Shown here: positions 1 through 12,698 of the stretch, piece after piece | Layout of the letters: the number at the start of each line of letters is the position of its first letter | Numbering within the stretch: position 1 is the first letter of the stretch | NCBI GenBank assembly: GCA_030435675.1 | Contig: CM059625.1 | Location: 7,068,001 to 7,132,000 of the forward strand | DNA: 64,000 nucleotides | Reading direction: 5' to 3' | DNA from: Steinernema hermaphroditum | Lineage: Eukaryota; Nematoda; Chromadorea; Rhabditida; Steinernematidae | Translations under genes and position numbers: made by a program | Notes under the pieces: generated by a model | The model's database searches: none | What the model saw: only the letters and a program-made list of their open reading frames with translations | What the model was told of the DNA's origin: nothing

Positions 1-193
1 ACGCCGGATACATCGTGTCGAGACCGATGGCAAAACACATTCTGGATCGTAAAGGTCTGCTTCTTGAAAACCACTGGGTTTTTTGGGAAACCGACTTCAC
101 CACCGTGCTCAGCGACCCCGAAAACAGGGGTACACAAGTTTTCAGAAGTTTTAAAACACTTTTTTTTATCCATGACCGGGTCCCTTTAATGGA

Positions 194-1119
194 CGCGGCA
201 CTCTTGAGGAGATTCGACTGCGGCACGGAGAAGGGAGATTCGAATGCCTGGGTAGATTGACCCAGAGAGGCTCCTGTTGAAATGCCGGTTCCTGTTGTTG
301 ACTGCGAAAACGGAAGTTGACCGGAGCTGCCAAAATCGGAATCTAAGAGCAAATGTATGAAGTCATAAGACAGTCACCAAATATGATACCTGTATATTTC
401 CTACGTAAGTGCTCATCTCCTGTCAAGCACGGGCGAATGCTTCTAATGCTTGCCGCATTCAGACTTTGCGAAAACGGTGCAGCTGTAGATGACCAGGGAT
501 CCTTAAAGAAATAGAATCTGTCACTATTTAGTTCCGCTAAGAAGTATACCGTATCGAAAGTGGAACTTCTGTTCAGGGTCGACTGGAGTTGAATGCTTCC
601 GATTACGCTTCGCAATTCGTCGACTGATGCATTCAACTTGGGAGTTGACTCATTTAGTGGTTTAATGTTGAGCTGCCGGATCTTCGAAGCCTGCAGGTCT
701 GATTCATCCTCTACAAGACAATTATGAATCGGAGAAGGCATTGAGAGTTTACCTGACGAATCGGAAGACCACGCACTTCCGTCGTCAACGCGGTTGCCGG
801 TGTCTTTTCGTATTGTGTATCCCTCTTCGTCGACTTGTGGTTCACAGTTTGCATTTGTTTCCTTTTTCTCCGCGTGCTCAGAATTTCCGGGAGGCGTGGG
901 CTCAATGGGCATATCCATTAGATGTACTGGACCGTTTCCCAAGAAGCCGGATGCATCTAACGAGCTGCTGAATAAGCTCGCTGATTTTTCGTCGCTTTTT
1001 GAACTGCTCGCCACACTTTTGGAATCATCGAGCCTGAAAAAAAAAAAAAACAAAATTGAATGAATCAGAAAGAATTGGCTAAGAACTCACTGTATTCGGT
1101 CCTTCGGCACTTCTCCCGC
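194..1119 (-). pseudogene. Truncated duplicate of internal FCHO exons
   Basis: This segment is a near-identical copy of about 4264-5399 inside the FCHO gene, on the same strand. It carries the linker exon with the conserved VDEEGYTIR motif and the start of the following exon. Homology stops at about 1119/5399 and at about 194/4264; outside these points the flanks are unrelated. A 218-base stretch of the full copy (4341-4558) is replaced here by 8 bases, a net loss of 210 bases that keeps the frame. Splice acceptor and donor positions are retained. In the FCHO frame a TGA lies just upstream of the breakpoint, so the F-BAR half is missing. The minus-strand frame stays open from here to the left edge of the window. 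It is most likely a pseudogene fragment or part of a chimeric gene continuing to the left. An assembly duplication is possible, but the sequence differences argue against simple haplotype collapse. Confidence 0.8.
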
Positions 1120-3167
1120 GACTCAAGGGCCTTACATGCAACCGATTAACAGACAGACAGAGGACAACACTTGCAGCCGGTTTCATCCTTGGCGCGGCGT
1201 CGATGTCGAACCGGTGGGTGGCGGCGCGCTCACGGGGCAAGAGGGAATGGGCAGAACTTCGGATGGGGCAGAGGGCGTTTGGAGCACTGGGGCGACTTCG
1301 GAAAGATGAGTCCCTTGTCCGGAAGATGCTTCTTCGTCGGTGGTGGCGTTCTCCGAGCGTCGGCGACCTTCGGGATGACATCTCGCGCAGCGTGGGGCGT
1401 CGCATTCTTGGCGTCGGACATCTTGTTGTCACGGTGGTGGTACTACGGCTTCCGTATGTCCCAATTCCCTCTGGAAGCCCGAACAGTCACAAAGCCACAG
1501 GGTTTGCCGTCTGACCAACCGGACCCTCAGAGAGAGAATGACGGAGCGACCACTCACCACCGCGACACGAATGAGACTGTAGAGAAATCTCAGCATCATC
1601 AAACAAAGTCCGTCTACCACCCTCCCTTCCGCTGCCTTGAAGTCCCAAAAAGCAAGTTTTCAAATATCCCCGAGTGACTCCAGATGTACTTCTGCTGCAC
1701 ATACAGTAATCCACTCAACCCCTCGCTCCTGCAACGTCTTCTAAGGCAAATGAGTAGGTCAACAAACGATTCTAAACAAAATGTGTTCTTGTTCATTTGA
1801 CGATTTATTTCCTGCAACAAGCGACAATATCTAACGGTAAAGCAAGCACATGTATTCATGGCCTATATTTTCACGTACTGTGGTACACGTCGTTCACAAG
1901 GCAATTGCAATCCTCTGCTCCATCGTACGCGTCGTCATTTCCACGCACTTCACGAAGGCGGCGATTTCGTCGCTGATCACTTCCGGCTCAACGCGCGTTC
2001 GTATAGTCCATTGTCAGCCTGACGCTTGTGCAAAGAGGCACCAATCCTAAAGTACATCAGACATGAGAAAAGCAAAAAACCAATCACATACATTCTTCTC
2101 AAATTTCTAGGGGTCGCCAAGTTATTGAGTGGCGTTGCCTATGAAGTAGGATCATTGAGATTACCATCTCTGAAAAGGGATACCGTAGAATACAAAAGCA
2201 GTAGATAAGAATAAATATACTAAGGACAGGTATGCTGCGCGAGAGATTAACTCAATGGAAGAAATTTTCAGAAACAGTAAAGAAAAACAATTTCACAGGC
2301 TCGCTTCGCTCGCCCTTATATGTGGACCCGCATCTGTGCCTGTATACGACGAAATCCAGAATGCGCCAGCTTTGGTAGCCAACGCAGGAGTTCCGATGTA
2401 GGACCTTTAAATGTTTTATCTTTCAACGAACCTGGACACACCGCCCGCAGCATTCCCCCTCTTTCCACTTAACTCTGTCGGAGAGCTGCACTCAGTTACT
2501 CGGTGTTTTCCAAAGCAAGTCTAAGAGGTGCACGTCGTGGCTAGCCGTCATAATCGCCAGTTGTTTGGACATGTCTTAAAAGTTGTGCACTTGAAACTTT
2601 CCTCACGCACTTCCTCTTGACGTTTTTCCGACGTATTACAATCCTTCGAACAGAGAGTACAACGCATCTGGAAGCCACAACAACGTTGATGACGATGAAG
2701 TGTAAATTCATTTGTAGTTGTACCGAGGTTATTAGAAACAGGTCGCGTTTTGCGGGGTGTGTCATATAACTTCCGTTCTCTTCAGCTCTGTTTTATCATA
2801 CTGAGACGCATATTCATATCGTCATTATTATATTACAGTTATAAGTATGCACGTGCGCAAAATACCATAGCTTACATTATACATCTGTCTTCGTTGGGGA
2901 TGAATATACATTAAGCTCCAATAATGGCAAGAGTTTACATATTGGAAACATGGAGATGGGTAAATAGATGGATGAATCATCGGACAGAATATACGTAAGG
3001 AAACATTAATTATTTACTCACCGGTAAATCACCAAAATCCCGCAAGCAGAACAAATTATGCTACGAAAGTGGGTTCCATCGAACACCCTGGATTTGCGAT
3101 TAAAAAGGATTTGGGCCACAGTCAAGAAAAGCGTACAATATCCAGCTTCACGTTAACAAATAAAAGT
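1120..3167. other. Region without recognisable gene
   Basis: About 2 kb between the FCHO fragment and the 3' end of the FCHO gene. Several open frames of 60-170 codons occur on both strands, but none resembles a known family or shows a convincing run of exons with splice signals. The right part, about 2780-3160, is AT-rich and is probably FCHO 3' flank. Confidence 0.4.
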
Positions 3168-6100
3168 CTATTTTCGCACTTCCGGTTCGCAGAAGAATTT
3201 GCCGGAAACCACCTTTCTTCTCACTAACGACAAATGGTACGTGTCGTCACTTTCCAAGTGCACGCTTGCTGCCGACAGCGAGGCGTCGCTTGTCTAGAAA
3301 TTGTCGAGATACAATAGAATCGAGGAACTGTCCTGCTTACCTCGAACTGAACGAACGTCTTCTCTGGAACCGAAGGACCATCCTTCAAATGGACACGCGC
3401 TTTCAGTGAACCTGACGAATCGCCGTGCCTCGTAATTTCAGTCATCGTCCACGAGAGGGTTTTCTCCTCTTCGGACCACATGGCGGTCGGATCTGAGTTC
3501 ACGGACGCAACACTTCCAGTAACCTTCGTCATGAAAGTGACGTTGAGCAGAGCAGCGTCCAATCCGTTGTCATCGGTGTTTAGACGATAATCTATACGAA
3601 GGTCCGTGTGGGTTGGCTCTAGTTTCCAGTAACTAGTGAAGTACAGAGGTGGAGCACTGGGATTTTCGAGCTCATATCGGACAATCTGCAACAACATAAT
3701 ATCATTATTTGTTGAACTCCTAAATAGGAGAAAATTTGTGCAAAAATTACGCAGCAAAAGTTGGACAGCTCATTTCATTCACTAACTGAAAACCTAAATT
3801 AACACTTACATCAACATTGTGAAAGCTCGCATCAGGGTTTTTTCTTCGCTGTTCGATGAGCCAGTTAGCTAATCCTAGACGATCAACGGTAAACTTGTGT
3901 GTTTCGGAAGGCGTCGTGATTGGAGTGGGAAGAACGAGCTAAATGAAGCAACCAAGACGCAATGCTTCGTTCCAGAAGTGTGCAGTGTACCTGCTTATTC
4001 GGGATAATAGATTTCACCTTGATCGCATTTCGAAGGCTGAACTTCAGGGGCTCCACCTCGCTGTGGATGTCCGTCAGTAGACCGATGACGGTTGATGGAA
4101 ATGACAAAACTACAGTTCCCATTACTTTCAATGTTGCTCTAAACAGTAAATGAAGGGTAAGCCACTTTACTCGTAATTTACTTCGAGAAATCAGCGCCTT
4201 TGAACCAAGCGTGACTGAACTCCTTTTGTGCGATTCCTATAGGCACACGTTGTTCATTAATTGTCGCGGCACTCTTGAGAAGATTCGACTGCGACACAGA
4301 GAAGGGAGATTCGAATGCCTGGGTAGACTGACCCAGAGAGTTTACAGAATCGCTTCTGCCGAAGGCGAAATTGTCGCCCGCATTTGAGCCCTGGAACGTG
4401 ACATGAATGGCGAAGGCTACGATATGGTATGATACCCTTCGGGCAGCTACGGTGGCGTTTGATGCTGCAGCATTATTCGATGACACTGACTGATTTGAGA
4501 AATGAAGACCGATTGCAGATGCCGAGAATGTTGGCGTATTCGATCGTGGTCGTGCGCGTGAAATGCCGGCTCCTGTTGTTGACTGCGAAAACGGAAGTTG
4601 ACCAGAGCTGCCAAAATCGGAATCTAGAAGTAAATGTATGAAGTCATAAGACAGTCACCAAATATGATACCTGTATATTTCCTACGCAAGTGCTCATCTC
4701 CTGTCAAGCACGGGCGAATGCTTCTAATGCTTGCCGCATTCAGACTTTGCGAAAATGGTGCAGCTGTAGATGACCAGGGATCCTTAAAGAAATAGAGTCA
4801 TTCACTATCGAGTTCCGTCAAAAAGTATACCGTATCGAAAGTGGAACTTCTGTTCAGGGTCGACTGGAGTTGAATGCTTCCGATTACGCTTCGTAATTCG
4901 TCGACGGATGCATTCAACTTGGGAGTTGATTCGTTTAGTGGTTTAATGTTGAGCTGACGGATCTTTGAAGCCTGCAGGTCGGATTCATCCTCTACAAGAC
5001 AATTATGAATCGGAGAAGGCATTGAGAGTTTACCTGACGAATCGGAAGACCACGCACTTCCGTCGTCAACGCGGTTGCCGGTGTCTTTTCGTATTGTGTA
5101 TCCCTCTTCGTCGACTTGTGGTTCACAGTTTGCATTTGTTTCCTTTTTCTCCGCGTGCTCAGAATTTCCGGGAGGCGTGGGCTCAATGGGCATATCCATT
5201 AGATGTACTGGACCGTTTCCCAAGAAGCCGGATGCATCTAGCGAGCTGCTGAATAAGCTCGCTGATTTTTCGTCGCTTTTTGAACTGCTCGCCACACTTT
5301 TGGAATCATCGAACCTGAACAAAAAAAAACAAAATTAAATGAATCAGAACGAATTGGCTAAGAACTCACTGTATTCGGTCCTTCGGCACTTCTCCCGCGC
5401 TGAGTTCATTTAAAGACTTCTTTGACTTCCGATGCCTTTTCTTCAGAAAACCTAAAAGAAGCTCGTAAGTGAACAAAGTTCGAATTAAACGATTTCATTT
5501 GATATTTTCCAAATTTTCAGTTCTTACACAACAACGAGTAACTTACGATCATATGTTTTTTTCATAAACGACTCAGGTGCGCTTTCTACACGGCGGCGTG
5601 ATAGTGCATGAGTGGTGCAAGATCTGCACGTCGCCCGACTTCTGCGAACTCGTTCCACATCAGGAGCGCACAGCTTATCGATGCGTCGAAACGTCTCAAT
5701 TAAACTCAAATTTCTTTCTGATAACTTCGGCGGACGGTGTTGTGCATTCGGCGGTCTCATGCAGCCATCGGAACAGTTCTTTGTGAGAGCGAAAGTCGGC
5801 GCCATCGACTTTTTGATCATTCGTCCTTCCAAAACGGTTTTCAGCAGCGAACTCGACGACTGGGTTCTAGTGAACGGTGTCGCTGAATTCGTCGACGGAA
5901 CTCGAGCTGCGTCCGGCTTTTTTGCCGCATTATTCATGTCTTCGACGCTTGAAAATTGGGGATTGTACTCTTCCCCGGTCTCTGAGAAGTCGTCTTGTTT
6001 TTCGAATGTTTGAACAGACGATTTCTCGAAAGAACATGATTCAAATTGTTTTTGTAATTCCAACGGTTCGTCATTGGTCGCAGATGTAAAGTTCGTAGTA

Positions 6101-8602
6101 AAGCCACATATTGTTGATTTAAGGTCGCTTTTGGCTTCAGCATAATTCCCGATTTCGTCAGGAAGAGATAAACATGAAGAGCTTGATTTCAGCTTAGGTT
6201 CAGGGACCGCTTTCTGTCGCGATTGAAATGCGGGCATCGACACAGAGTTGGGGATAATGTGACTAGGGTTGCCAATCATGCCGAACGATTCTACGAACGA
6301 TTTGCCCACAATCTGAAGAGGGATATGACCAGGCGATCTGAGAATGCTAAACCAGTGCTCGCAAAGAAGGCTCTGCATTCGTTAGACTACTGTAATTACA
6401 AACTTATCGCCACGAAAATGCGATGCACATACACGACGGCTCATAAAGTGGTAGCAAGAAAGGATCCACGTATGCCGTGCATTGGCTAAGGTCGTTTTAA
6501 TCAATTTCGGCTTTGGAGATAAATAGAGCTTAATGAGCGTCTTCACATCAAACGTTAGAGGGGAGAAAGGAAAATAATCGACGAACTCAGAGCAGCGCAT
6601 CTCGCGGATTGCTGCCACAAATCCTGTCCTACGTCACAATATGAAACTGAGAATAAATGTCCTACTGAGAAAACAACGGATGTGAGTGTAAAAGGAAGCC
6701 CTTTGTGCATGGAGACAAAGCGAAAAACCGTACGACTTCTTTCCTAATGAAAACATGGACGAATACGGATGTAGACGACTGACTCCACTCCTTTAGTCAC
6801 CTTACGTCTCCGGACGTAAAAGCGGATTTGAGGGAAAATTAACTCTCCCGACTAGACGAACATTAACAACACGACTTTTCCGATGATTCTAAAGCGGCAC
6901 CGCGAATCAACAAATGTTTCAAATGTAAGCATTTTCATTTAGAGGGAGTAGCGTCGCGCGTCATAATCCGCTTAGATGACGGGATAATTTGATTGTTTTC
7001 ATCCCCATATGTTTTTGTATAAAGCCACTTACCTCCAGCAAAGGACGTCTCGTTGTGTGATTGTGAGAAGTCGACGGGACCTTCATTGACCGAAAGACTC
7101 GACTGCGATTTTTTGCTGCGTTTAGGGAGCCTAAACAACAGATGTTATACAACAATGAGTGTACATTCTCGGTACCATAAGGAGAGTTTCTGTCTCCCGA
7201 GCGACGTCGAAAATTGCGAAGGACTTGAGAATGGATGGTTGTTGGTGGCAGATGAACCGCTGTCACTTCCGCTTGGTGACTTCTAGATGTTATGATGCAA
7301 AGAAAGTGGTAGAATTGAGGGCTCTTACGGGGGCAATAGTGCTGAGGTCTATCACGGAACTGGTAGCAGTTGCGCCAACTGTAGAGACGCTATCACTGAT
7401 CGTTCCGGTGTTAACACCCCATGCCGTGTCCAGACTAAGGAGATCATTAGCAGATGGCGCTGACACCGGCCCAATGTTTGGAACAATAGCAGATGAGTTG
7501 GAGGAAGAGGGAGCGGAATTCGACGACGAGATGATCGACGCGGGAAGTTCAGCCGCGATTTCGTTCTCCTCGAATTCGACGGCCTCTGCAAAAGAAATTG
7601 TATTGCATTACAAGCTTCTTCTCTACCTGGCCTCTCCGTGCCTGTTCCTCGCTCTTCTACGAACTTAGTCATAAGCTCCTCAATGTTCACAAATTGCATC
7701 GCTTCACGATATTGGGCAGAGACCTGCAAGGCGATGGTTACGAAGACACACCTCGCGACAACCAACCTGAGCAGCCGCAGAATACCCGTCTTCAATACTC
7801 CTCGTAAAGTGGGTAAAAAAGTTCCGAACTTGAATGAGATGAGCTTCATCGTGCACTTGGAAGGATTTCATCGCTTTCATCATTTTCTCCTCGAAGTTCT
7901 CCCTGACTTTCGCGTGCTTTTCCACGTACTGTTTGTACTCGTCTCGAGCCTTTATCACTTTCGCTTCACATTTGGAGATCTCTTTTTGCGACGCTGATTC
8001 CCTATGCAATTTTTCAAGCTCGGCGCATCTTTGCGTGTACGTTTCCTTCGCCTGAGGAAAAGTCATTTGGATAATGATGCATGGAGAAAGCACACCTTTT
8101 GGAGACAAGTGGTCGTCGTCTGCATTATGTTCACCGCGTCCACAACATCCTGTTGTTTGGCGAGCTTCCGCGATTTCGCCAGATCGCTGTGGTACTTTGT
8201 TAAGTCCTTTCCCAGGTCGCTCAAGTTCTTAAGCAATGACGTCTGGATGTCTACCATCAGCTCCATAGTGCCCTTTGTGACGCGCCATGAGTTGGCGAAC
8301 GATCCGCCTGATTGGGCGAAGACACTGCTCTGAAAGAGCGCAAACTAGGTGCTTCGCTCAAATCGCACAATCCTACCCGATTACACGCTTTGTTGTAAAA
8401 CTTCAACGCTTCCTCTTCGAACAGAATCCGTTCTTTCAAGAACTGATTTAACTCCTGAACGACCGTTTCTCCATGTTTGAGATTCTCATAGAGAACGTGA
8501 TATCCGACATGTTTATCGCCCTTTAAAAAAGACGTTGATGATGGGTACAAAAGAGAATTATATACTCACCCAGAAATGGTTAGTATAATCAACAGCTACC
8601 AT
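3168..8602 (-). CDS. fcho-1: FCHO1/2-like F-BAR and mu-homology domain endocytic protein
   Basis: FCHO proteins bend membrane with an N-terminal F-BAR domain and recruit or activate the AP-2 clathrin adaptor at the plasma membrane. The first exon (8570-8602) encodes MVAVDYTNHFW and joins GDKHVGYHVLYENLKHGE, matching the family start. The F-BAR exons run to about 7600, ending near ELMTKFVEERGTGTERP. A serine-rich linker follows, with a basic LPKRSKKSQ segment and a FLKKRHRKSKKS segment. The exon at 4802-5316 carries the family motif VDEEGYTIR. The mu-homology domain occupies about 4260-3168 (VPIGIAQKEFSHAWFKGAD to the stop), and its last exon ends EPEVRK. Introns are mostly 40-50 nt; the largest, about 5453-7033, holds a further probable exon. 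Splice phases agree at the junctions checked. A truncated second copy of its middle exons lies at 194-1119. Family assignment is secure; some linker boundaries are uncertain. Confidence 0.88.
5547..6378 (-). CDS. Probable alternative or cassette exon inside the FCHO gene
   Basis: A 285-codon frame lies inside the 1.6-kb FCHO intron on the same strand. It ends in a strong donor, GATC followed by GTAAGT (GTAAGT at 5541-5546). That exon end is in phase 1, exactly the phase needed to enter the next FCHO exon (GFLKKRHRKSKK, ending near 5452). The intron between would be about 90 nt. The encoded protein is rich in Ser, Pro and charged residues and looks disordered, with no domain I recognise. I found no phase-1 acceptor at its upstream end, so it may be an alternative first exon of an isoform lacking F-BAR, for example starting at MIGNPSHIIPN. 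It could also be an unrelated nested gene. Confidence 0.5.
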
Positions 8603-10167
8603 CGTGCCAAAGCCAACTCAACAGATTGGAACAGACACGGAATAGATGGTATTTCAGGAAGTCTTTTTCCACATTGACAACATCAACCTCTTAGCTATAA
8701 TTTGACCTTTTCGACAAATAATTCGGACCTGAATGAGCATCATTAATCGATTAACTGGAAACAGAAAAAGAGAGCGAAGGAAAACACACGAGAGGAGAAC
8801 AGTACGCGTTGAAACAGTGGCCCCGACAGGCTAGACAGTTCACAGCGCATCCGCTGAATCACTGTCGCCTCTTTTAACGAATTCTATGATCTCTGTTAGG
8901 CGGCGTGACCGTCGTTTTAGAGATGTTTATGCAAAGACCGTCCGTGCTACAGTTGTACCAATTGCATGGTACGAACTTTACGAGATTGGGTATGCAGTCG
9001 ATTCGTGGTAAGATGTGTAAAAATAGTTATAAGCGCAGTTATCGCTCTATAAATAACGCAATGTACATATACAACGAGTATATCGTAGTATTGTTTCAAA
9101 CGAAGCACCTAAACATAGCTAAAAAAAACGATAAAGATGTAAGTGTAATAAACATATGAACTATACAAAAGCAATGTGATAGTGCATATACTACCTTTCG
9201 CGAGTAAACGTTAAGTTCTGAAATGAACTATAGCGATACTGCGCAGTGGTCCTCGACACACAGACGTCAAGAGGAACAGATGGTAGGTTTACACATCCAG
9301 CACTGCTTTAATGGAATCACTTTCCTTTCATTCTTTTCATCAATAGCCGTTTTCCGCTGGCATCCTAGAACATTTTGGCTTTTTCACCAACCCAGCTTCG
9401 TGTGCTTATTCTTCCCCTACCAGTAGGTTTTGAAAAATGTCCTTGAAAGCGTGTCAAATCCTGGTCAAGGAACACTCATTTTGCAAAGCAAATGGCAATG
9501 GTACAGAGGTCTCATGTGTTCGCTGCACATACGATTTTCATGATAAGCTCCATACAACGAGACCCTCAAAACGTTTTCGGTTTTCGGACATCGCACATAT
9601 AGTGGCTTTTACTGCACAAGAATTGATAACGCATTGTTCCATAGCACATTTGTTACGCATTACAAATGCCACAAACTTCTATATTTGTTAGAACGACTTT
9701 TCCCCTTCTCAATCCTCTGGCAAGCAGGTGCGTATTCATTCTGTTTGAACCACTTTCATCGGTTTCTAATTATCATTATAATTATCATTTGTACGCTTTG
9801 GGAACAGTTTCGAGCGATGGACAAATGGTCCACACAATCAGAAGCTTCCATTTGGCACATGGCACATGCGAAGAGTAGACAATTGCGCAATGGTCTTGCG
9901 AAGAAAGTTTTTTGAAATTGGAATTCGATGGGGTCAGCGCGGTCAATCAAAAGTCACTGCCGTTCGGTGCCATTGACTATTTGGCGCAAAGTGTGAATCA
10001 CATGCATAATAAGCTTAATGAACATATGTGCGAAAAGGTCAAACCTTATGAGATGCGAGAAATCATTTGTTTCATATATCGATGTGAACTATTGGGCTAT
10101 TTCGAACGCGAGCAACCCACATTTTCCGAGCTATAGGATATATTATCTTTGTAGGGAGAACACGAAA
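8603..10167. other. Intergenic region, no gene recognised
   Basis: This 1.6-kb stretch separates the divergent starts of FCHO (minus) and the CARM1-like gene (plus), so it should contain both promoters. It is AT-rich around 8900-9220. Open frames up to about 90 codons are present, but none looks conserved and none shows a convincing splice chain. Confidence 0.4.
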
Positions 10168-12116
10168 ATGGTGAACCGTTTGCCATTGGGTTCCGTGATG
10201 GTCGGCACGATCAACGTCGACGAAGGCGGCCAAACCTCATTCTTGCTGCGCTGCCCTGATCAGATGAGCATTCAAATGACAGAAGATCTGAAGTCCATCT
10301 CTCTCCACGGTATTTGAAAGGCTTTGGCTTCTTCCTCAGGGTGGACACGTGACTTGTAGATTCCACCGGAACTGCGACGGCTCATCTCTATGTCGCCGAG
10401 TACAACGGGACAGCGCTGACACCGCGCATGTTCGTGCTCACTCGAAGCACCCGGCAGAAGGAGATTCCTGGAGCAAGCAAAAATGTTGCTCTATTCTTCA
10501 ATACCGCAGAGAGTAGGCAAGAAAGTCGTTCCAGCATATAGAATCGTTATTCTAGGCCAAGAAAATTTTGTTGAAAAGTTCAGCACGGGGAAGGTAGCGC
10601 CCTGTGGCGCAGACGGTCCTTTGACTCTATTGAGAAATTCACAGAATGTCTTTGATGCTAGGACAGACGAAGGATCAGCCATGCAGTACTTCCAGTTCTA
10701 CTCCTATCTCGCTCAACAGCAGAATATGCTGCAAGACTATGTCCGCACTTCAACATATCAGAAAGCAATTCATCTCAACAATGTCGACTTTCGCGATAAA
10801 GTAGTGATGGACGTTGGAGCGGGCAGTGGGATCCTGTCCTTTTTTGCGGCACAAGCCGGTGCTAAAAGAGTCTATGCTGTAGAAGCTAGTTCTATGGCCG
10901 CACACTGCAAGGTAGGATCCCTTCCGTGCCATTATAAGGATAGTCCTTTAGGAACTCGTGAAAGCCAACAACCTGCAGGAAAAAATCATCGTAGTTCCTG
11001 GCCGAATCGAAGCGATCAATCTGCCAGAGAAGGTGGACATGATCATCTCGGAACCGATGGGCTACATGCTTGTAAACGAGCGCATGCTCGAATCGTACAT
11101 GCATGGTAAAAAGTTCCTGAAGCCCGGAGGTAACGATAAGCACGTAATTCAGAAGAGTACGACGAGTTTCAGGCAAAATGTTCCCCAGTCGTGGAGATCT
11201 ACACGTCGCGCTCTTCAACGACGATAACCTTTTCATCGAGCAAAACCAAAAAGCAAACTTTTGGTCGCAAGAAAACTTCCACGGCGTAAATCTCACAACC
11301 CTCAAATCAAAGGCCACTGCCGAAGTGTTTAAGCAGCCGATTGTGGTAAGTGATCTGCTTTAAATGCTCAAAGTGAACCACACTTCTCTAGGACACCTGG
11401 CACACCTCAATTCTGATGTCAGGAAGCATTCGTTGGTCCGTCGACTTCGTAAAAGACAATGAGAATGATCTCCATAAAATTGCTATTCCGCTGAATTTCA
11501 AAGTAACAAAACCCGGTTTCGTTCATGGCATTGCCACGTGGTTTGACGTCGCATTCATCGGATCCTTGTAAGTTGATTGTCCTTTACGGCGACGCTCTAT
11601 CTTCTATTCTAGCCGGACGGTTTGGCTCTCGACATCGCCGACCGAACCACTTACCCACTGGTATCAAGTGCGGTGTCTTCTGCCTCAGCCGCTCATGGCG
11701 TTGCCCGGCGACACCTGTACTGGTCAACTTATCATGGTTGCAAATGAACGGTAAAGATACACTGCGGGGATGTGTATCGAAAACATGCTTAATTTAGACA
11801 AAGCTATGATATTCAAGTTGATCTGCACATCAATGGGGTCACTTCATCGTGCAATTATGACTTGAAGAATCCTTGCTTCCGATATTCGGGATCTGCCGTC
11901 GCCGCTCCTGCGTTGCCTATCGAGTGCCCTTCGAATGCGCTTATGCAAGCCCCACAAGATGACTCAAGTGGTTCGTATTCATCACTGAAACCAAATAATG
12001 TCGCACTTCCGATTCAGATGGATTCCTGTCATACGACTCCAACAGTTCTCCCTATGGTGAGACCGCGCATCACCCGTTCCAAAACGGTGGTGTTCCATAC
12101 GAAGGTAAGGGACTGA
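10168..12116 (+). CDS. CARM1/PRMT4-like type I protein arginine methyltransferase
   Basis: Predicted to transfer methyl groups from S-adenosylmethionine to arginines of histones and RNA-processing or transcription factors. The start [16 protein letters not shown] opens an N-terminal PH-like region. The catalytic core follows: [20 protein letters not shown], then SAM motif [20 protein letters not shown], then EASSMAAHC. The double-E loop is [17 protein letters not shown], and the Thr-His-Trp loop is [13 protein letters not shown]. The C-terminal beta-barrel ends near [11 protein letters not shown], as in CARM1, followed by a low-complexity tail. Introns of about 40-55 nt interrupt the gene, for example after AHCK and before NMFPSRGD. 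A splice acceptor-like CTTTGTAG stands just upstream of the ATG. The order and spacing match CARM1 better than PRMT1. The tail after about 11940 may contain one more intron, so the exact C-terminus is uncertain. Confidence 0.9.
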
Positions 12117-12698
12117 GAAATAACAACGTCTCTGCAAAGGCTGCCCTTTAGCCAACGGAGTGCAGAATTGTTACGGGGGTTCCAGCCCCTTTGTTCCGCA
12201 GCACTTTACCGAGTCAGATGCTTGAAAGTGTGCGTTCCTACCTTCTTTTGTTATTACTGTGAATACTGTTTAAACAGTTCTTTACTCCGCTATGCTCTGT
12301 GAATTGTAAACTGACCAGTGTCTCCTCTCGGTCGCTGTTCTCGTTGTTGTTTCCTGTCTCTACGGGATGTCAAGCTCTCCACTAAAGAAGATCTGTTATT
12401 TATAGACAGTGTCGGTGTTGCATTACAAACAAAATCTCCAACATCACTTTTTATTTAAGTGAAATAGTAGCAGGTACAGCCACCAGAAACCCACGGCGCT
12501 CTCGCTGACGGTGAATAAAACATTTCGCAATTTGCTGTCTTCCAGTCGGATTTTTTGTGGTTGCATTGGACCAGAAAAATACTGAACACAAGGTCAGCCG
12601 CCACAGAGTGCATATGGGCGTCTGAAAGAGTTGAAAGGCGTTTCGCCCCCTTTCGCGAGCTCAACGCCCACCCTCCGGGCCAACTCAGTTCAGGCGAT

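Noticed and set aside
1171..1677. 168-codon plus-strand frame
   Set aside because: No family resemblance; composition biased; several overlapping frames of equal quality on both strands.
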